Notes: generated by a model not told the origin, from the sequence alone. A DNA stretch of 64,000 nucleotides from Liolophura sinensis (GCF_032854445.1 NC_088298.1:17009976-17073975); one strand, 5' to 3'. Counted from the first letter of the stretch, positions 49,101 through 55,839 are shown. Program-made: numbers and translations.

Positions 49101-52100
49101 ACCATAAGGAATCATTTAGCTATCATCTGTAAAGTTTTTTGTCTCAGATTTTGAAAGTTAGCACCAGAGGTGGCAAAAAGGATGCAAATTTGGGAAGAAG
49201 AAGTCATTTTTAAAAGAAGACTGGCTGTTGCCGACTATATCAATTTTGTCAAGTCTATTGCTTAAGGAAAATATTTGGCTATCAACTATAGCTTTATGAC
49301 TCAGATTTTGAAAGTTAGCTCAAAATCTCCGGTCACGTCCGGATGTGGCTAAAAGGAGGTAAATTCTGCTTTACAAGTGTAATGTGTACCATTTTTAAAA
49401 AAATGTTTGTTTATTGATTTAATATAAATAAGAACATATCAGCTTTTGTGGCAAAAGAAAGTCTTTTGAAAGCTCACAAACCACCTAAACGGAACTATTG
49501 TTTCTCTCAGGCTTTCTGTTGCAAAAGTTTTTGGCTGTTGTTTGCCAGTGATATGTCAAAATGATTTTGATTGATTGGTGATTGGAGTATATTACGTCGT
49601 ACTCAAGAATATTTCATTTATCCGACGGCGGCCAACATTGTGGTGGGAGGAAACCGGGAAGAGCCCGCGGGGAAACCCACAACCATCCTCAGGTTGCTGG
49701 AAGACCTTATCACGTACGGCCGGAGAGGAAGCCAGCATGTGCTGGACGAACTCACAGCGACCGCATTGGGTCAAGATGATAGTGGAGATGAAATTATTAT
49801 TCTTTTCTGTTGTCCATTCATAGTAATTTAATTTATTTGTATTTTGAATCTAATATAATATTTATGGTCACTGATTTAACCCATCAGATTGCTGGTGAGG
49901 GGCCACATACATGTAGCCGACTATAGAGTAAGCCGGCCAAGAATATGACAGTTTTACTTATGTAACATGTCTCAAGGACCCTTAGCTGACTAACAGATTT
50001 CAGATGGCTACGGAAGTTTTATGATAGAGGCCTCTAACTGGTCTACTGTGGATAAGGGAAGAGCGTTATAGAACGAACCCTGGTAAATTCCCCTGAGCAA
50101 GCTAGATGATATTTTATGTACACCTACTTTAAAGAAAAATGCAAAAAAAAATCATCACCCTCAAACACAAGAATAAAAAAACTGTTCTGAAATGTATCAT
50201 TTTAAACTGTTTATATACTTTCATGAAAATATAACTTAGAAATAATAATGTTAATTGCATTAACTTTCAGATAAGAACATTTCAGTTACTCACCTATTGC
50301 TGTTGGCGAATCGAATGTATTTGAAGAAAGTTTTGCCAGAGATTCCTGTCCTCCAATCAAGTTACAATGATCTTGTCCTGCGCCACTTCCGTCTGCCATG
50401 TTGAGAAATTTACCTTGCAAATTATCCGACATGAGGAGCTTATATCTACAAAACAACCAAGTGTTCACACTGTAGAGGGCTTTCAACACCCAAATCACTG
50501 AGAATATATATTTTCATACTTATCTGAATATTTAAAATTGTAGGCTACACAAGAATTCTTCACTCCTATGACTGAGCGCTTCGATCGCCAAATGGTTAGA
50601 ACATTAGGCACTTGTTGATGCCTCAGCACTTAGAGGTTTATAGAGCAAGGGAGCAGAACTGGTTGGCCCGGTGTCAGTATAATGTTACTGGCTGTAGTGT
50701 CATGCCTGGTGTCTTTGACATGTTACTCCAGTAGTGGCAGGACTTTAGCGACATGGACTGCCCGGCCACAAAAGCGGTCTTTTACAGCACCCTTTTTCTT
50801 CAATCAAGAATGTATACCGCGTGGCCACGTACAAAAATGAAAACATTTTTTCAGTGCTTATTGGTAGAGTGCTGAGTTTCGTATCAGGAGATCCTGTTTC
50901 AGTTATGCGTGACCCACAGATTAAACCCTTCATACCCATTATACACCTGAATAACCGTCTATTCTATTCCGTCATTGTTACGATTTCCACAATCAGTCCA
51001 ACCAAGGAACATGGCTACAAATATAAGAAAACACTGTAGGCAAAATACCAATGCTCTTCAGTTAGTACCTCGTTGAAACGTATACAAACCTATTAACTGA
51101 GCAGAGGACAACGCCTATGTACTTTCCGACTTTCAACGAGGTTTGCCGAACAAACTGCTTCCCGTGGCAGTCATTCCAGTTATCATCAAACTGGAAGTTG
51201 TATTGCAACCAGCAATCAGTGGATTTCAAGCATTGCTCAACTAAAATCAGATGAAAATTCTTCAAACAGTTTTAGAGATTATTTCAAAACGTTAACCGTC
51301 CGAGTAAATGGATATCATGAATAAATCATTACAGTCCGATATTCAACAGCTGTTTTGATTACGTCGTTATAAGGAATAAGATATTTTAGGTAAACATTTG
51401 GTAGTTTACTTCGTTTCATGTCGTCTGAACATTTTCTTTAATTTCGATAAAAGTACTTTGGATTCGGATACTTGCAAGTACAAAATAATCACAAATTTAA
51501 AACATTAATATTACAAGATACATGTTTAACAAAGACATATTATCCTTTATTTCCATATATTTTTATGTAAGTGATACATGGATCAATTGAGCTAGTATCA
51601 AGGAAGAATTGGAAAAAAGTTTTCCAGAGTCAATCATACGAACCTTCCAGTGCCTTTGGATTCTGTGTTGTTGTGGCAACTGTAGTTGACACTGCGAAAA
51701 TAAAATATGCGGAATTATTTGACTTGACAACGAAATTTTACTAAACAATTTAGATTTCTAAACAGGTATGATAACAGGTGATTCACGCCTGCGATCGGAT
51801 TGGTCAAAAGCGCATTCTAAGTATTAGTATTAGTACTTAATATTTATTTATTTATTTTATTGGTGTTTTTCGCCGTACTCACGAATATTTCACTTACACC
51901 ATGGCGGCCAGCATTATGGTGGGAGCAAACCGGATAGAGCCGTGAGGAAACCTACGCAGGTTGCTGCCAGACCTTAATGCTATTAGTACCTAGTAAAATT
52001 CTAATATTTACAAAAGCAGTTTTATTTGTATTCACAACAATAAGGTGTTATTGAGGTATCCACATGTAACCTGTGGATGGTCGTTGGTTTCCTCTGGGCG

Positions 52101-55100
52101 CTCTCCGCTTTCCTCCTACCACAATACTTGCCGCCGTCGTATAAGTGAAATATTCTTCATTTATTTTTTTTTAAATTTTTCTAAGCGACTAAATGCATTT
52201 AAAACATAGGATTCTGTGGGGGTCTGTGGGGACTCAGAAGGTATCGGTGACGTCATAGCAGTATTTTTGGCTTAAAATAGTTCGTTTCAAGGTCCATTTA
52301 TTGAGTGCATTCATAGCTCCCAATGAAGATGCATTCTGAATGATGAAATATAGCAATCAAAGTGGAAAAAAGCTGAAGTGATTTCATTGAGAAGAATATG
52401 CTCATAAAAGGCCAGAGTACAATCCGAAATTGTAAATGCATTTTACTAGGCCCCAAAATATTCTAAAAAAATAAATTATACTATTTTTCTGGACAATATT
52501 TAATGGTCTTTCGTTTGACATGTACTTCATGGTAGTGTGTTCTTGGTATTTTAAACACCATAGGGCGTCTTAATTTACGATGAAATAAACAAATTATGTT
52601 TTCTCAAAGTGGGTCCGTATCCTAGTAGTTGGATCGGTACACCTGCAGTTTGGTCAGATATATGTAACCAAAGATGGGAGGTCTCTATGCGTCCTGTGCC
52701 ATGTTTTTTTTATGAATTTTCTTCATGGACCGCCATTGTGTAAGTGAGACAGTCGACGACGAAGCATGGTCTAACGTCACGGCAACATTCAAGCCACATC
52801 GCAGTAATATATTCCTTAGCGAGGTGTTAAAATCAATTAATGAATACATTATTCAATTAATCAATGTTTGTCTCAACCCGTACCAGGCTCTGAACGTTTT
52901 CCAATATGCAAAACCCATTTATCAGCCTTTTCAGCTCCTGTAAATGACGTCACAGAGAGGAATGTGTCCGAAATATGATGAACCAATTGAGACGCGTTCT
53001 CCAGAGACTCGGTTCCTGTCGGCTGATCCACTCTTCGAACGGGGATATATGAAGTGTTGCCAGCCTTGGAGAAATCCACAGTGGTTTGAGAACTATTTGA
53101 CATCTAGAAAAAAGGGAAATGTAAATTTATAAAGTTTGAAGTCTGAAAAGATCGGATTACCAGAGTAAAAGTTTTCAGTGTATATATGATGTACCTTTAT
53201 TAAATCATTTTTGTTTTCCACTATGTGGATGAAAAAAAATGAGTGAAACTAGAGAAGATTGAAATCCAAACGCTGGATCTCAGCCGAGGCCAAACAAAGC
53301 CAACAGGCGAGGCAGTCAGAATGTATAGTTACACATACCAAAACGACTACAGCCAATGAGATTTCCTTATGTGCTTCGATTGTCCAGGTCACGTGATCTG
53401 TGTTTACCAGCACCAGGATAATGGGACTGTCCGTGGCTCCCCGGATGTTGACATGTGTAGTTTTCGGTTCCTGGTTGGAATCAGACGTCTTGTTGTCAAA
53501 TACCCCGAGCACGTGCACTTCATAGTTCCCGGATACATTGCCACGGCAACTGCTCGTGTTTTGCGGAAGGCTATCATGGGATGGAATGCCAGCCGCGTCG
53601 GATTGGTTGCGGGAAGGATTGCATGTATCTATGGAAATCAAGGGGAATAACCGTCTAAGTTCACTGTGCTATTGCGGAATAATCTGTCTAAAACATCAAA
53701 TAAAGAACCAAAATGTGCATGAATATAACAAAGTTGAAAATCTGCTCTGATATGTAAATAGCTATGATTCAAGCAGGACAGAAACCGTTTTTATTATTTC
53801 GAGATAAAAGTAAGATCAAATATAGCAAGGCGTGAGTCCGTGAGTCGGGAAATCTAAAAAATGTCTATTTTCAATAGTACTCGAAGAGAATTTAAGTCCA
53901 GTCTTTTTTGCTGTGATCCACAAGTGAACACTACACTCGTGTTTGAAAAAACATATTATGCGCATTTTTAAAATTAAAACTCAAAGCTGATCTCAAAATA
54001 ACGTCTATTTTGTCTGAAAAGATAACAAATGTTAAAAATGTAACACCGATGAAATAAATAAATTAATAAATAAAGTAAATACCCGCCAATCATTTCTTGA
54101 AAAAAAAAAAAAACAGGAAGAGGAATAAAACTTGTATCTTGAAATGAGAGTGAACATTGTCTCCCATCCAGGTGATAAAATAAGCCGAGGAACTCTTAAT
54201 CTCGTCTTCTGGAAAAGTGTATAACAGAGCCGATATTGTGCAAAGTGTAAAGGTATTCCTTAGATCTAGCCACTGCCCGGTTTTCTCCCACCATAATGCT
54301 GGCCGCCGTCGTATAGGTGAAATATTCTTGAGTATGGTGTATAACACCAATCAAATAAATAAATAAATACATAATAGTCTTTTACTGTTGTTTACTTGAT
54401 TTTTAAGCCAGTATACATAATGATAAATCTACATTTTACGCTTTTTCTTCCGGATGGAAACAGAGACTACCCTCATAAGATCTCCATATTCTCTTTTATT
54501 CCATTTGAAAACTAACGACTTAGTTGTGCTAAGGCTTGATTCGAACTCTCGACATCATCGGTGCAATACAAAATCAATTGAAGTACAAACTGGCATTTTA
54601 GGTCCTATATACGCAGAATGGGATTGTGTGTTACCAGATACTATTTTATCCGTGTGACGCACAAAAGTTTTACACACCCAGCCTGTATGAGCTGCACATG
54701 GGGTGCTCACAAGCGCACTGACCTGAACGAGATGGCGTGCCGTCCTATGTGTACAGCAAATAATGGAGTCTTAACCCAGCTATAAAAGACGTATTACCTG
54801 TACATATTCACTAGAAATGTCGCATCACGTAAACCAGGCATCCAAGATGTAAAGTAACAATGGACCTACTGAGTTAATATTTATTTTTTTGATTGGTGTT
54901 TTACGCCGTATTCAAGAATATTTCACTTACACGACGGCGGCCAGTTTATTTACATAAACAAGTCCTGCGTGTAGGTTCACAGTGCTGCATGTTTTACCCT
55001 AGACTTGGGTGCAATCATTTTAACTGTAACATCTTAATACATCACATTGGTATATATTTGGTAGGTGCATGCACCTTTACAGCTCTTTGGTAGCGAAAAA

Positions 55101-55678
55101 ACACGAGTTGTATGTCTTTCACAGTAAATCGCCGTAACTGCATTAACTCACAAAAGAGATTCATTACAATTGGGTTAAAATAGTGAAACTGGATATTTCT
55201 TTAACTTTAGAATATTTCATATACTGTAATAATTGAAGAACTTTATTATGAATTCACAAGTGTCTGTTTTTCTACTGCTCGTCTAACCTTTACCGCGCAC
55301 GACGCATGCGCCTGAAACAGAATAAAACCATCACCGAAAATAAAAGACAACAACAACGTGTAGAGCTGTTGATCGCAGCTAAAGTCCAGTCCTATTTTTA
55401 CATATAAACATCTTGACACTGGGGAAAAAATAAACGTGGGTGATGTAACAGGAGACCCCGTCGTGTAATATGAAGAAACAACGCTAAAAACATACACATT
55501 AAATCTGTGTGTGTGAGTGGTGGGGGGGGGGGGGGGCATAGATTCTACGAACAACCGCATCACTTGTTTATAACGGTAGTTCGTACTTACCTATGGCATC
55601 TGTCCGTGCAATCAGTAAAACCACCAAAACTGCAAACAAGGCGAAAATTCCCTGTTGTTTTAAGCGAGCCCTCGTCAT
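30700..55678 (-). CDS. Large secreted modular protein (22 exons, 1449 residues), new architecture
   Basis: Hand-assembled from 22 minus-strand exons: 55678-55591, 53628-53339, 53103-52884, 51691-51644, 51240-51090, 50445-50294, 49058-48858, 47656-47500, 46410-46259, 45235-44915, 44174-44052, 41902-41414, 40436-40395, 39987-39865, 39153-38861, 38089-37891, 37705-37646, 36082-35926, 34849-34698, 33425-33114, 31575-31441, 31184-30700. All have GT/AG borders, all join in phase, and the total is 4350 nt with a single terminal stop. Order: signal peptide (1-28); EVHV domain 1 (30-199); Thr linker; six-Cys module 1 (216-383); six-Cys module 2 (384-520) with Pro/Thr tail; glycine-rich domain 1 (about 565-790); Pro/Thr linker; EGF/EB-like Cys module (812-852); EVHV domain 2 (853-1016); Thr linker; six-Cys module 3 (1037-1175); glycine-rich domain 2 (about 1215-1440). 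No transmembrane helix after the signal peptide, so it should be secreted. I do not recognise the whole protein. Each exon is described separately. Additional skipped or alternative exons cannot be excluded without RNA data. Confidence 0.9.
31441..31575 (-). CDS. Exon 21: glycine-rich segment A, copy 2
   Basis: 135 nt, phase 1-1, residues about 1244-1288. Starts GGGGGGRDNHV and continues with GGDGGNSRFGDLLWAEGGKG. Parallel to exon 11 (GGNSSFGDYLSAEGGKGAS). It joins the strand ending exon 20 (VDVICV) to the glycine core of exon 22. Confidence 0.9.
32155..32930. repeat. 19-bp minisatellite inside an intron of the modular gene
   Basis: Degenerate units of TTATACTGTGCAGTTCCCT at 32155-32475 and 32590-32930, separated by about 115 bp of other sequence. 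Reverse complement of the 11.46-11.79 kb unit, and part of the inverted segmental duplication. Lies in the intron between exons 20 and 21. Confidence 0.9.
33114..33425 (-). CDS. Exon 20: GYYR segment, Thr/Pro linker and first strand of glycine-rich domain 2
   Basis: 312 nt, phase 1-1, residues about 1140-1243. GYYRYNAGEGFTKGQIGFG, PEDRSKWTGKYFPTWYEC, then a Val/Ser/Thr/Pro linker, then PVTWDTVSFGQIMYNKDG and VFVVPDNVTKVDVICV. The last part is the usual opening of glycine-rich domains (a 'VP-x-x-V-T-K-V-x-V' strand just before a poly-Gly run). The plus-strand pseudo-exon at 10.13 kb is a copy of this exon. Confidence 0.92.
34548..34655 (+). mobile_element. tRNA-SINE, 3' partial copy (intronic)
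   Basis: GGCTTCCCCCTGGCTCTGTC, CCATAATGCAGGCAGTCATC and TATTCTTGAGCACGGCGTGG, then CACCAATGCGATAAATGAAT. Antisense to the gene, about 40 bp beyond exon 19. Confidence 0.8.
34698..34849 (-). CDS. Exon 19: YKL segment, copy 3
   Basis: 152 nt, phase 2-1, residues about 1089-1139. RYKLLMADNLQETFLNIGDG, NGSGQDLCPLVGG, then FWQSPSV. Second piece of six-Cys module 3, homologous to exons 6 and 9. The acceptor lies within a direct repeat (TTGTACAAG / GTACAAG). Confidence 0.9.
34862..35025. repeat. 30-bp tandem repeat, intronic
   Basis: About five units of ATAAAACAGCAAAAAGTTTA plus a TAATGCATT-type end, starting about 13 bp upstream of the exon 19 acceptor, where polypyrimidine and branch-point signals would normally lie. 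Confidence 0.88.
35026..35620. repeat. 17/19-bp minisatellite (GTGACTGCCGATGGTCA)
   Basis: More than 30 units mixing a 17-bp form (GTCAGTGACTGCCGATG) and a 19-bp form (GTCAAAGTGACTGCCGATG), with local variants (CTGTCAATGGTC). Located in the intron between exons 18 and 19. Confidence 0.93.
35690..35800 (-). repeat. Third-family interspersed repeat, partial
   Basis: The minus strand reads GGCAAATGGTCAGACGTATT, CCTCTTGTCTGTTTATCTCA and TTCTAACTGTCATGTAA, in the same order as in the 21.96-kb copy. Confidence 0.65.
35926..36082 (-). CDS. Exon 18: QYNF segment, copy 3
   Basis: 157 nt, phase 1-2, residues about 1037-1088. SSCLSSSTCWLQYNFTYDD, SYSACSGTRYVRETG, then GRYIGVVLCSSTR. Four cysteines. 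Nearly the same as exon 8, so the module 2 and module 3 exons are closer to each other than to module 1. Confidence 0.92.
36785..36905 (-). mobile_element. Strongly decayed tRNA-SINE remnant
   Basis: TGTTTAACACCGTGCACAAG, AATTCTTCACCTATAGGACG and CGAGGGAAACCATCGTCC keep the order tail, core, CCATC of the common SINE but with many changes. Confidence 0.5.
36965..37130. repeat. 24-bp tandem repeat, intronic
   Basis: About six units of GTCGGTCCGATCTCGGTGTA CCAA. Gives a spurious repeat ORF of the type LVHRDRTD. Lies in the intron between exons 17 and 18. Confidence 0.92.
37250..37515 (-). repeat. Third-family interspersed repeat copy
   Basis: The minus strand holds GGTGAAATACGACCTCTTG, GTGAGGGTTTTGTTCC, GCAAATTTACGCCCCCGTAG and CAATTTATAGACGTAACTGG in family order. 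Confidence 0.65.
37646..37705 (-). CDS. Exon 17: Thr/Pro linker
   Basis: 60 nt, phase 1-1, residues about 1017-1036. Encodes DTSAAPSTQPPVTNM followed by a Thr run. A mucin-like spacer equivalent to exon 4. Short, with clear splice borders (TTTTATAG / GTACATCA). Confidence 0.8.
37891..38089 (-). CDS. Exon 16: EVHV domain 2, second half
   Basis: 199 nt, phase 0-1, residues about 951-1016. YSYYLDESSVVNSPVLV, GRGDDSGGGSTAKLLTVLTD, then YGDVASFSGTYRATSWTLTL. Same border phases as exon 3; shares the SF-x-G ... W-x-L ending with it. Confidence 0.9.
38248..38545 (+). mobile_element. Second tRNA-like SINE family, long copy
   Basis: GGTCATACCAAAGATTTTCA, TCGCTTGGCTCTCAGCACTT, GACTGGTTGACCAGGTGTCA, ACTTCAGTGGCGGTAGCAC, CCCTGCCACAGTGAG and the tail GATGCTAAACCCCAAGTATA. 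Related to 16.5 kb (reverse), 29.4 kb (reverse), 50.6 kb and 59.5 kb. Intronic (exons 15/16). Confidence 0.8.
38563..38725 (+). repeat. Third-family interspersed repeat copy
   Basis: TTATTGTTTTATTCCAACTG, CACGTAAATG, GCGCCATGGCTTAA and CAGACGTCACTGGTCCAGAA, directly beside the preceding SINE-2 copy. Confidence 0.7.
38861..39153 (-). CDS. Exon 15: EVHV domain 2, first half
   Basis: 293 nt, phase 1-0, residues about 853-950. Two N-terminal cysteines (VGSC, VHSC), then SSYEVHVIGIYENTG, TTVTIVGRTKKPMVLVL, TSYEPVRWVIRREP and DIQKVLL. The 'EVHV-G-Y-E ... VLVLTSYEPV-W' pattern recalls a domain I have seen in bacterial and lophotrochozoan proteins of unknown function. I cannot give it a name. Confidence 0.92.
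39865..39987 (-). CDS. Exon 14: EGF/EB-like cysteine module
   Basis: 123 nt, phase 1-1, residues about 812-852. Six cysteines in the order C-x5-C-x9-C-x4-C-x-C-x9-C: KSCDFSYYCSGGYRMGATC, then VNGFCECSGKGYNKYTC. Separates the two halves of the protein. Similar in size and phase to the orphan EGF-like exon at 47-202, though the sequences differ. Confidence 0.88.
40160..40262 (-). mobile_element. Decayed tRNA-SINE remnant
   Basis: TGGTAGTTTACGTCGTTCTG, AAGAATATGACGGCTGCCAG and GATGGAGGAAACAGCC. Intronic, short and degraded. Confidence 0.5.
40395..40436 (-). CDS. Exon 13: Pro/Thr microexon linker
   Basis: 42 nt, phase 1-1, encodes APPTTTPPPTTPIT. Acceptor TTATTCACAG and donor GTAAGTG are strong. 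Joins glycine-rich domain 1 to the cysteine module. Confidence 0.8.
40660..40912 (-). mobile_element. tRNA-SINE, full-length reverse copy
   Basis: From GTTTTTTACGCCAAATATTT, through GCGGCCAGCATTATGGTGAG and CACAACCATCCGCAAG, then GGCATGAGCTGGATTTGAAC and TCACAGCGACCGTACTGG, to the head GGGTCATTGCGCTGCGCTAG and CATGGAGGCTCCC. Good reference copy for the entire element. Intronic (exons 12/13). Confidence 0.92.
41414..41902 (-). CDS. Exon 12: glycine-rich core 1
   Basis: 489 nt, phase 1-1, residues about 635-797. GGEGGYGTVASGGQGG, SCG and CSAGAGAAG cysteines, FYGGGGGSRAGGRAGGGGGY, then VIDVVGGQRIPLTVGKKG and APGVVVVAWGGPINP, ending in SVSEL. Unlike exon 22 it continues through a donor into the linker instead of a stop, so this copy is internal. 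Confidence 0.93.
42126..42398 (+). mobile_element. tRNA-SINE, full-length
   Basis: CTGGGCCTCCGTGGGCGAGG head, CAATGCGGTCGCTGTGGGG, CATGCTGGACTCCTTTCCGG, CCGGGCACTGCCCGGTTTCC, CAGCCGCCGTAGTATAAGTG, tail AAATAATCAAATAAATC. Intronic (exons 11/12). Confidence 0.92.
43148..43252 (+). mobile_element. tRNA-SINE, 3' partial copy
   Basis: CCCCCGGGCTCTGCCCGGTT, CCATAATGCTGACCGCAGTC and CACCAATCAAATAAATAA. Intronic. Confidence 0.88.
44052..44174 (-). CDS. Exon 11: glycine-rich segment A, copy 1
   Basis: 123 nt, phase 1-1, residues about 594-634. GGGGGGRDGHASGMVTGNGG, NSSFGDYLSAEGGKG, STDNS. Homologue of exon 21. Confidence 0.9.
44915..45235 (-). CDS. Exon 10: GFYR segment, linker and first strand of glycine-rich domain 1
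   Basis: 321 nt, phase 1-1, residues about 487-593. GFYRSFATDSFKRGKIGFG, DGSQWTGRYYSTWYECGV, then an Ala/Thr/Pro-rich linker, VAWDDVPFGQAKFTGDR and TFVVPQGVTKLDVICI. The homologous frame is hidden by a longer out-of-frame ORF; splice phase identifies the correct one. Confidence 0.9.
46259..46410 (-). CDS. Exon 9: YKL segment, copy 2
   Basis: 152 nt, phase 2-1, residues about 436-486. RYKLVMADNLTETFLNIGDG, SGAGEDQCILIEGD, FWESPAN. The donor is GAGG|GTATTAGG. The acceptor region has been duplicated just upstream (see 46382-46528). Confidence 0.9.
46382..46528. repeat. 77-bp tandem duplication covering the 5' end and acceptor of exon 9
   Basis: Two copies, 77 bp apart, of TTGTCGGCCATGACGAGTTT, GTACCTGAA and GTCCACAATAAGTTATT. 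The upstream (minus-sense) copy keeps an acceptor and the first residues YKLVMADNLT, but then reads KFV and a stop. Confidence 0.92.
47165..47345 (-). repeat. Third-family interspersed repeat, internally deleted
   Basis: The minus strand shows GCGAAATATTGCCTCTTGTT, AGTTTATCTCTGTTAG, GCTCATGTAAATGC and TTTATTAGACGTCACTGGC. Intronic (exons 8/9). Confidence 0.65.
47500..47656 (-). CDS. Exon 8: QYNF segment, copy 2
   Basis: 157 nt, phase 1-2, residues about 384-435. DSCLLSSECWLQYNFNYDD, SYSACSGTRYVRKTG, GRFIGVVLCSSTR; four cysteines. Directly follows exon 7 without a glycine-rich domain between modules 1 and 2. Confidence 0.92.
48025..48195 (+). mobile_element. tRNA-SINE, 3' partial copy
   Basis: GGGAAGGTCTGCAGCAACAT, GCGGATGGTCGTGGGTTTCC, GCTGGCCGCCGTCGTATAAG, CACCAATCAAATAAATAAAC. 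Intronic. Confidence 0.9.
48858..49058 (-). CDS. Exon 7: GYYR segment, copy 1 (short form)
   Basis: 201 nt, phase 1-1, residues about 317-383. GYYRSFDGQEFKIGKLGYG, KDRSEWTGNYYPTWYECGV, DIPGQSR, then two extra cysteines (CDPEIC) and SPPPG. Unlike exons 10 and 20 it lacks the PFGQ/VVP strand, and no glycine-rich exons follow it, so module 1 is a truncated form of the unit. Confidence 0.9.
49563..49780 (-). mobile_element. tRNA-SINE, long reverse copy
   Basis: GATTGATTGGTGATTGGAGT, CGACGGCGGCCAACATTGTG, CACAACCATCCTCAGGTTGC, TACGGCCGGAGAGGAAGCC and TCACAGCGACCGCATTGGG. Lacks only the outer head. Intronic. Confidence 0.9.
50294..50445 (-). CDS. Exon 6: YKL segment, copy 1
   Basis: 152 nt, phase 2-1, residues about 266-316. 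RYKLLMSDNLQGKFLNMADG, SGAGQDHCNLIGG, FDSPTA. Keeps the GDG/ADG-SGAGxDxC core of the three copies. Confidence 0.9.
50575..50765 (+). mobile_element. Second tRNA-like SINE family copy
   Basis: GATGCCTCAGCACTTAGAGG, GAACTGGTTGGCCCGGTGTC, TACTCCAGTAGTGGCAGGAC and GCGACATGGACTGCCCGGCC. Intronic (exons 5/6). Confidence 0.75.
51090..51240 (-). CDS. Exon 5: QYNF segment, copy 1
   Basis: 151 nt, phase 1-2, residues about 216-265. EQCLKSTDCWLQYNFQFDD, NWNDCHGKQFVRQTS, VGKYIGVVLCSVNR; four cysteines at the same spacing as copies 2 and 3. The most diverged of the three. Confidence 0.92.
51644..51691 (-). CDS. Exon 4: Thr-rich linker microexon
   Basis: 48 nt, phase 1-1, encodes VSTTVATTTQNPKALE. Acceptor TTTTCGCAG, donor GTTCGTATG (weaker). 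Equivalent in place to exon 17. Confidence 0.72.
51838..51985 (-). mobile_element. tRNA-SINE, 3' partial copy
   Basis: TTTATTTATTTTATTGGTGT, CGCCGTACTCACGAATATTT, ATGGCGGCCAGCATTATGG and CTACGCAGGTTGCTGCC. Intronic (exons 3/4). Confidence 0.88.
52060..52160 (+). mobile_element. tRNA-SINE, 3' partial copy, opposite to the 51.84-kb copy
   Basis: CCTGTGGATGGTCGTTGGTT, GCCGCCGTCGTATAAGTGAA and ATATTCTTC, then a T-rich end. Forms an inverted SINE pair with the copy 80 bp away. Confidence 0.82.
52884..53103 (-). CDS. Exon 3: EVHV domain 1, second half
   Basis: 220 nt, phase 0-1, residues about 127-199. NSSQTTVDFSKAGNTSYIPV, SLENASQLVHHISDTFLSV, TSFTGAEKADKWVLHIG, then KRSEP. Homologous to exon 16 at the SF-x-G ... 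W-x-L end; the middle is diverged and lacks the GDDSGGGST stretch. Confidence 0.88.
53339..53628 (-). CDS. Exon 2: EVHV domain 1, first half
   Basis: 290 nt, phase 1-0, residues about 30-126. Two cysteines (DTC, SSC), NYEVHVLGVFDNKTSD, THVNIRGATDSPIILVL, TDHVTWTIEAHKEISL. Joined to exon 1 it starts the mature protein. Diverged at TSYEPV (here VNTDHV). Confidence 0.92.
54268..54370 (+). mobile_element. tRNA-SINE, 3' partial copy
   Basis: CACTGCCCGGTTTTCTCCC, CCATAATGCTGGCCGCCGTC, ATATTCTTGAGTATGGTG and CACCAATCAAATAAATAAAT. Intronic (exons 1/2). Confidence 0.9.
54878..54945 (-). mobile_element. tRNA-SINE, short 3' fragment
   Basis: TTTGATTGGTGTTTTACGCC, GTATTCAAGAATATTTCAC and CGACGGCGGCCAG. 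Intronic (exons 1/2). Confidence 0.85.
55591..55678 (-). CDS. Exon 1: start codon and signal peptide
   Basis: 88 coding nt, phase 0-1. ATG at 55678-55676 in good context (TTTCACCATGA). MTRARLKQQG is followed by IFALFAVLVVLLIA and RTDAI, a clean secretory signal with basic N-region, hydrophobic core and likely cleavage near ARTDA. Donor is CATAG|GTAAGTAC. The codon split across the junction gives Asp, matching exon 2. Confidence 0.9.
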
Positions 55679-55823
55679 GGTGAAAGCGTGGGATCTTCTG
55701 CTGACGCAACTTGCGAAGCTGTGGACTGAAGATATATTTACATGTAATAAGCGAAAACTATGCTCTCGTCACTGCCGAATAAATGGATAGCGAGCGATTA
55801 ATGGGGTGCGGCTTATGTTAGGT

Positions 55824-55833
55824 CTCTATATAG
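55824..55833 (-). promoter_or_regulatory. Possible TATA box of the modular-protein gene
   Basis: CTATATAGAG on the minus strand, about 148 nt before the ATG. A start about 30 nt downstream would leave a 5' UTR of about 120 nt within exon 1. Confidence 0.4.
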
Positions 55834-55839
55834 CTTACT

